Assembly: GCF_037392515.1 (NCBI RefSeq)
Contig: NC_090290.1
Location: 20,287,753 to 20,351,752 of the forward strand
Direction of reading: 5' to 3'
Source: Haliotis asinina
Taxonomy: Eukaryota; Mollusca; Gastropoda; Lepetellida; Haliotidae
Length of the DNA: 64,000 nucleotides
Below the pieces are notes generated by a model. It searched no databases. It saw only the letters and a program-made list of their open reading frames with translations, and was not told the DNA's origin. The position numbers were made by a program, and so were the translations under genes. This document shows positions 39,201 to 48,200 of the stretch, piece by piece. Numbering within the stretch: position 1 is the stretch's first letter; every line of letters starts with the position of its first letter.

Positions 39201-42200
39201 ATGTAATTAGAATAGTTTGTTTTAACTTGGGGCATGATTACGTCGTTTACCTAGCCACCAACTGATTCTGAACATGGGTTGGTACGGGGAACAACTGAAA
39301 AAGAATCTGTTAATTAAGACTAAATTATCCGAATAGTATTCTTCATTCTCATGTATTGTATCCAAAAGTTAGGGGTTTTCGACGATATGAGACAAAAACG
39401 TAATTTGTATCTTAATATCATTTTAAGTTTTGATTTTGCTAACCTTGAGTGTTAAAGGTATTTTCATCTGTTTCACAAAAAAGTATCACGTGTTTCCAAC
39501 AAAAATAGGGTTGATGACATCGTATCGGCGAAACTGTAGCCGCTTGTCACATCCGGGTATTTTGTATGTGTTTTCGACGATGAGCCATACTTTTTCCTCC
39601 GCACTGCGAGAGAGTGTTTTGATCACGTGGCTTCCTGTTTCATACATAACCTGTCACTAGCAGACGACTGATCTTGTTGAATTTTGCAAGCTATTTTTTG
39701 TTATACAGCCAACTGATTTTGCATCTGAAGTGGTATTAAAGATCGAGGGTAAATAATATTGATGTTTATTTGCTCTTTACATAAGTTAATTTCTTGATTT
39801 CAATTGATGAAACTGTTTGTGCACTCCGATCGCACACGTACTTCCTCGATATAGCGCTAGCAATACAATCGTCGAAATCACCAGAACGTCAAATTCAGCT
39901 CACTTTGGGATGCGTTCTATAGTCATGATAGTTATTGATTTCAACTGACAATAAAACGTCTCACGACAGAAACTGTTTGTACACTCCGATCGCGCAACAA
40001 TAAAAATGATACCTCAACTGTGAAATTTAACTTACTGCTTAACCCGTCATTTGGTCGCATTTAACACCTAACCCGTCCTCGTGGAAATATGTTTGCAGCG
40101 TATAGTTTTACTATTTCGAGACTTAATGAATAGTGAAATGAAACTTCATGTAAGTCATGGAAGTTACTTTACAAAAAGACATACATTTGATTTCAATAAT
40201 GTAGGCCATTGGCTCATAATACAACATAGTAAAAATATAAGGAAAGCAGACATGTTACATTATACATGATGTGATGTAGGATGGCCTAGCGGTAAAAGCG
40301 TTCGCTCGTCACGCCGAAGACTCAGGTTCGATTCCACAAATGGGTACAATATGTGAAACCCATTTCCTGTATCCGGGCCGTCATATTGCTAAAAGCTGCG
40401 TAAAACCATACTCACTCACTCACTCACAAACAGACAGACACAATCATGGTATAAGAAATGAAACGTTCAGACGACTAAAGATGCAGAAAGTCTCCCACGA
40501 GCTTAGAGTTCAGTGATTAATAAGGAACGAAAGTCCTTGACTCAAAGTAGTAATTACGATCCAATGTGCTCGACTTTCAGCGGCTCAGGACACGACTACA
40601 GGAGTTCTAGGCGCAGGGGCTGTAGCTGGAATCATCGTCGGTGAGTAGACAGATGTTTCTTGTTGGTCATGTACGCTCGTGGTATATATGGTCCTACCAA
40701 CAGGCATTCCTGTAGATGTGTCGGGGCCTCGTGATCTGGCTGGATCTGGAGTAGCGCTATACCCGTTGCTTTTAACATCAGTCACTGGTTTGTCTATTCT
40801 CTTCCCACAGAGGTTATTTGTCATCTCTTCCTGCGAACATCTCTTCTTATAAGCCCTTCCATGGTGCTAGTGTTCAGGATTCGTGGATGGTGATTCAGAT
40901 TTATTTGACCAATCAGTGACGTTGTTTCAAAAGTGATCTTTCGTAAGCAACAAATATCTAACAATATGTTTCCTTCTCTGGTGCCGTTATTACAATGATA
41001 AAGGGTTCGATTAAACATCGTTTCCTGGGATAAGTCCTACTCACTGTCAAGGCTGCGTTTAGAGGGGACACGGGTCTTGAGCTGATGAACCTTACTGGTC
41101 TCACTATGCCAGTCTCACCCGAACCCTCTCTCCTACACATTATCTTTCATTTGTAAAACATAATAATAAATAATAAGTCATCTTCTTTAGAGCACAGTCT
41201 CCAAACAGCAATTGATTGGTCACGGCGCAATATGATAATGATGACATGTTCTCTTGTTAGCAATCCTGATAGTGCTGGCAGTAGTCGGAGTCGGATTCTT
41301 CTTGTGGAGGACGGGAAGAATGCAGAAACTGATCGGAGGACGCCAGAAGAGATATGGGGAACCTGAGGCTCATGTGCCAGGAACGAGGACAAATAACATT
41401 CGCCCTCCCAAAAACAAAGCGTGTTATGACGTAGGTATCCTCAGCCGCTCATGCTCATGTATAATAATGTCAGAGATGTAAGTTAAGCGCCACTATTTTC
41501 ATAGTGTCTTGATTTCACCACTGAAGATAAGACATACAAACTATATATGTTTATGTCTGACTTATGCTTCCATAGATTCCTGAACCTAACATTGTCAAGA
41601 TTGACAAGGAAAACGTTCTCCACGTGCAACTCCATGTAACTACCATCTGAATCTTGAAAATCAAGTTTCACACACTTGGTTTCACCGGTCTGTTGTGAGA
41701 TTCTTCTTTCACTTTAGAGTTAGAAAACAAGTCATAGTGAGGAGAAAGTTAACTACCGCTGAGAGATGACAGGTGATAAGCATGAAAAATGCTGGCATGT
41801 CATGCAGAGCCTTTGCAAGGCAAATGGGTCGTCATCACAGCATCACATCACCAATGTAGTCGCCAAACATAATCAAACCAGTGATGTCAATGACAGGCAT
41901 AGATCTCGTCATGATAGTTACCATTGAGTATCCAAAGTAGCAGATCACAAAAAGAGTGGGTTGCGCTTAACTTTTGTGCGCGTGTATATATGCGCGGACA
42001 AGCTAATACTTTATTATGTTAACGCTTAACAGGAGTGGTATGGATATATGGAGAGGGCTGATTTAGGCCCACATTTTGCAATATTCCAGCAGAAAAGAAT
42101 CCCACTTCCTTTAACTATGTTGAAAAATATGTTGCAAATGTGTACTCGCTTTTAAAAAAAACAAAACAAAAAAGTCCCGAAAATATTCACTGTTTGGTAC

Positions 42201-45200
42201 CACCGTGAAGGTCTGCACACACAACGCAGGAACATTTATACTATCGCGGGGTTTGTTTCTTCACAGGAAGAGAGAGGCAGAGATGTCGAGAACACTTTCA
42301 AAACGAAGACTGCAACCTTCGATTAATTTCCTTATCCCCATGTCATTGTATTGAGCAAAGAACGATGTTGTATTCCAATCTCTCCAAACAGACAGAGAAA
42401 AGCCATCAAACACGTACATCTCAACTGGCCCCAGTAGGTGATTTTCCGATGCTGTGACTTTGCGCAGCGAGCGCGTGGACCCTTCTGACTACACATGCCC
42501 TCAGGGGGCGATGGAGTAGTCCAGTGGTTAAAGCGTCCGCGCGTCATGCTAAAGACACGGATTCGATTTCCCTCGTGGTGCCTTGTGTGGAGCCCATTTC
42601 GGGTGTTCATTGCCGTATTTTTGCAGGAATTCTGCTAAAGGTTGTGCTAAACTAAACACACTCGTACTTTCAGTCACTGTTTATATGTTGTGTTTTTTTT
42701 CAGAACATGACGTACACAGCCAATGACGACATCTACCTCTACGGCGGTATGAGCTTCACGACGAAGCAGCCATGGTACATCTCGAAAGATGAGCTGTCAT
42801 TGCTGGAGGACATTCAAACAGGAAGGTTTGCACGGATTCTCAAGGCTTCATACAAGACTGGGAAAAAGTCACAGGTGGTTGCTGCAAAAGTCCTCAAAGG
42901 TAACCTGAAAGAAAGTGCTCTCTTCACGGTAATTTATACCTTGAATGCTTGCATTTCGGGTGCAATACAGTACGTTTGACAACTGTTACCTTTTGCACGA
43001 TCGTTCTTGAAACCGGGGGGACGTTGGGGTAGCCTATGGTTAAAGCATTTGTTCGTCACGCCGATGACCCGTTTTCGATTCCTCATAGGGGTGCAATGTT
43101 CACACACTGTACCCATGTTGGGTAATTGAACCCGGGTTTTCATTGTGATGGGCGGACGCTACCTCAAATTGATCAAAGAGGGTTTTGGTGGTCCTGGTAA
43201 AGTGTGGGTGGGTAGGCTCATTGTGAACTGAGGGTTCTTGCTGCCTCTACACACAGTTAGTGGGACTTCAGACACAGCTGCATGTTCCACTGAGAGGCAG
43301 TAAGGATACGTTCCTTGCAGCAAACCTGAGTTCTCGTCTAGAGAACCGTAACTTAACTGGGTGTTATTATTGTTATTTGCAAACGTGACTGAAAGCCACA
43401 AGCGTCACGCAGATGATAACACAGGGAATCACGTCATCATGTTTAAAATTTAATTTTGTGCCAGCGCTGAAAGACTACTAAAACATTGCATAATTATATA
43501 TCTGAAATCTGATTCAAAAACACATTGACCGTATCCTGTGGAAAGTGCAGCAAAGAGAAAGTTTTGTTCACTTTTCATGTTCTTCGTAAAGCACTGCACA
43601 AAGATTCGACGCAGCCTTGGACGTAAAACGTAACTTATTATTGTAATTTACTATTGTCATTTGCAGGCACGCCTGACGAGGAGAGTACTTTAATGATGAT
43701 GGCTAAGATCAACTTCGCTGCCACGAAGGTCGGGGAACATCGCAACGTGCGGAAATTCATCGGCGCAGTCGTTGATAATGATGCGTGCAAGTATCCACTA
43801 CGTGGTTCGAATAACATTACAGCTCCTGACACGCTTAACCTATCCATGCGTTGGTCGTGCCAATTAGTCCTAATGGAAAGTTCACACTTGCACAAAGCAA
43901 TCTTAGCGCTACGACTATCGTAAGCCTATGTTGGAGAATGGGAGTTGCAATCGTAACACTAAGATCGCTTGTTGCAAGTTGACCCTGCTATATGACGGCA
44001 GGCTGTAAATAATCGAGGCTGGACCAGACAATCCAGTGATCTACAATATGAGCATCGATCTGCGCAATTGGGAGCCGATGACATGTGTCAACTAGTCGCC
44101 TTGTATGACAAGCATGAGTTGCTGAAGGCCTATTCAATCCGGGACCTTCACGGGTCTAACGTGAATAAGACGCCTAAAAACCTCACAGATGAAAACTTTG
44201 AATGTTTTGGTAACATATCTGTATACTTTCGACCCTCGTCTAAACTACAATCAAAACAGTATAGGATAAGGATCTGCAAATGTGTTTGTTTCAAATCTCA
44301 TATTCCTGCTGTTGCTTGATCGCGAAGTCACCTGATCTCCAAAATGTTGGACATGCTGTGTGAGACCTACGCCGAGTATGATTCCGAACCTCCTTACCAA
44401 TATCACGACTATGGCGCCCTTATCAGATTCTTTTTCCTAGTAGCACTCAAATTCGGCATCACAATCGTGGATGTTTTGCGATTAAACAGAATAAATTAAT
44501 TGCACTCATGGTTTCACATAGAAGAGTAATGGTTCTATATCATGAAAACAAATCAGTGAGAATATTTGAGACATTTTCGTCCCATCACTCACAACCCCAA
44601 TTTGTTGAAATTCCATAACGCAGGGATTTTGAAGAAGCGTTGCCATATCTGTTCAGGTATATACGTTCTTCTTCAGTGGGCCCTGTGCTTGTGTTGGAGT
44701 ACTGTGAAAATGGACCGCTGGACATATGGCTGACCTCTCGACAGGACAAAGTCAGTCTTGAAGTTCTGGAGCAGATTCAGACATTTACTCTAGGAATTGC
44801 TCGGGGCATGGAGTATCTCGTGGGTAAAGAGGTATGTGATCACTAGACACTGTTATGTGGCAAGTGTTTCAGAAGGTAGAAGTAAGAAAACGTTCGTCGG
44901 TTGCCTTTCGTCCACATATTTTGCTCAGTTTCAGACTACACATTTTTGTTCGTAATCCCCTGTGTAAATGGACCAGACAATCCAGTGATCAGCATCATGA
45001 TCATAGCCAAGTCAGAGAGCCTGACCACCCGATCGCGATAGTTGCCTCTCACGACAAGCAGGGGCTGGCGATGACCAGTTGTATCTCGAGCCTTCACTAA
45101 GTGATTCACATGATACATGAACGTAGGACCAAGAGTGTCTCACACTTCATCCCAAAAGGAAAGAAAGGGACACATATCACGATATTTTGTGTTTTGTTCC

Positions 45201-48200
45201 TTGAAAACAGACTGTACCAATTCAGCTGCCTCAATATGATGTCTTTCTCCAGATTGTCCATCGCAAACTGGCTGCCCGCAACTGCCTCTTGACCAGGACA
45301 AATGAAGTGAAAGTCAGTGGATTCGGACCTTGTCGCATGGAGGACGATAGTGCTGATGATGCTTCCAAAGGGGTAAGAAGGGAAATATATAACATACATC
45401 TATATAGGAGTGGTCACTACTTTATAGTGGCCACTAAGAAATTGAGCGCAAACAAGACACACGTTACATATACAACAGTAACCCTGAAAAGTATGGAGGC
45501 ATCATACTTTAACAGACTCACAGGCAAATCAGAATGGAGACCAACGATAGTCTACGCCAGTAACACACAAACAAGGAACACAGATTGCCCATCCGGCCCT
45601 TAAACTGAAACGCATTTTATTCAGAATGACACACCATGAATGATGACAACGTGATATGTTACAAACACAAACAGGAGCGAATCCCCGTGAAGTGGACTGC
45701 GCCAGAGTGTCTTCAGTCTCTGAAAGAAGCCAATGAGAAGAGTGACATCTGGTCCTTTGGGATCACAATGTGGGAGATCTTCAGCATGGGTAGGTGTGAC
45801 AAATATATTCCTGAATATGCATTGAAAAGTCTTGTGTAACTAGGTATTTATGTGTTGGTACAGTTTACCAGAATTACTGAGAAAGTTGTTTCCTCAAATA
45901 TCTAATACTTAAATGAATATATTGAGATATGATTGTCCTTCAGTCTTAGTATCGCTACAGTACTTTGGGACATCTTTGCCCTTCAAAGATATGACTGAAT
46001 GCGCCTAGGTACACTATCGATCAGAGTTTTAAGAAATCATATGAGAGCATATCCCAATATTTGATTGAGTGAGTGGGTGTAGTTTTACGCCGCACTCAGC
46101 AATATTCCAGCTATTTGGCGGCGGGTCCGTAAATAATCGAGTCTGAAGCCGATAACCCATATGGCGGCGGTCTGTAAATAATCAAGTCTGGACCAGACAA
46201 TCCAGTGATCAACAACAAGAGCATCGATCTGCGCAATTGGGATCCGATGACATGTGTGAACCAAGTCGGCGAGTCTGACTACCCGATCCCGTTAGTCGCC
46301 TGTTACGAGAAGAACAGTCGCCTTTATGGCAAGTACTGGTTGCTGAAGGCCTATTCTACCCCGTGACCTTCACTTCTTCCTTCATGTCTTCAATATGTCT
46401 AAGTCCATTTTTATATATTCTGTACTTTATTGATACCCACACCTATTCAATATGATTAAGATATGGGCTGTAGCTGGACTAGTCTAAAACTAGACCATTT
46501 TCATCCGTCAGCCACCCACCGTTTTCAGACGTTGGAGGATAGATCTTTATTCACATTTTCACAGAGTTCTGAAAAATCCAGAGAAAATGTTCATCAGAAA
46601 ATAAAACAATCCAAATCTTGATGTTCGTGAGCCCTGCATCAGTTTAAACGTCCTTTTTGTGCATCTTTCATAAATGGTGAAGGAATTCCGCGCTCGTTCA
46701 CCCAGTAAACTTAAGTCTTGGTAATTCTTGTCTAAGGGTTTCAGTCAATATCTGGACACGTTCTCTATTAATCATCTGATTTCTAATATTCTTGAGCAAC
46801 GTGTTTTACTTTTACTGAACATCCTTGGCCTCCCTGCCCGTCTCGTTCTCAATCCCAACTTCCTACTGCACATTCTTCAGAGCTTTGTTTACTGCATACA
46901 GAGGGAATGCCCCATCTACCAGCTGACGCTCTTGCATTAGTCACACCTCCTCCAAAGTATTTAAAATATATGATGTTATCGTAAACAGGTTTCTCCAGAA
47001 GGAAGTTGAGATACATTGTAGAGCATAAAAACATTTACAATGCTGACACATTGGTCGCGTGCACTCATTTTCCCGCCACTTTGTTTCAAACAAACCGCCG
47101 AAATTTCATGGTACAAGTCTATTGCCCCACTCGGGTCTGTCTAGTTTCAACACGATTTGTCATGGCTTTTGATTGACAGGCGTATGGTACCAAGCCATGA
47201 AAAATCGTGCACAGGGGCTTGCTTGTAAGGCTGAAAATTGCCATCAAGTTATATATTGACCCTTTTTTAATAGTAGTAATACCCCATTAGGTACAATATA
47301 TACCTTGATGGCAGTTTTCAGCGTTACAAGCCCCTGTGAAATCGTGTTGAAACTAGACGAACCTACCTCTTGTGTGCCAGTGGGGTAACTTTAACGTAGA
47401 GAACATTCTGTTGACCAATATTTCGCTGTGAGGCCTTTTGGACTTAGGCTTGAAGCACTTATTGTCCCTCAGTGAAAACTTTCTTCCATATTTTCGGATC
47501 AGCACGGATCGTCAGAACTGGTCTTCAGCAGCTAATGCGCAAACAGCACTAGATTTTGAGATCAGCAATAACTTACATTAAGAAACAATTGACTATCAAC
47601 AAGATGCATTCACACATACGCTAATGGAGTTACAAGAATGAAAGGCAATACAATGAGTAAATTGTGTGGCAATGGAATAAAAAGTCCCATTACTAACATT
47701 AGAACCTCATCGGGGTAGTTTTAGAATACACTCTATGTTTTATCTCTCAACAGGCCAGATCCCTTACGGTGACGTCAGGAGCCGAGACCTTCCAACCCAG
47801 CTTATGAATGGTTACAGACTCCCCAAGCCAGAATACGCTGAAGACGTGTAAGTGATATGATGCGCGTATACTGATACCACAAGTTTCTTATTGCGTGGTC
47901 AGAATTATTAAGTGAGTTTAGTTTTTCGCCGCAGTCAGCAATATTCCAGTTTTATTGTAAATGTTTTTATGTGCTTTTATATTGTACCAAACACCATTCA
48001 CGAGGTGAAAGCTCATAGCGCGAACAGTTGAAACAGGCACATTATTACCTCGGATAAGCCAGCAAGCCTGACCATCTGATCACATCAGTAAATAACAGCA
48101 AGATTTAACACGACGACCTGTCAACAGTAGTGTCAGTATCAAAATAAGCGAGTGATCGAATGCATGAAGAACGATTCAGACCGATAGTAGGATTATCATA

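Noticed and set aside
45289..45603. 104-codon plus-strand frame
   Set aside because: It is receptor exon 19 read through its GTAAGA donor into the intron; the kinase pattern stops at the donor.
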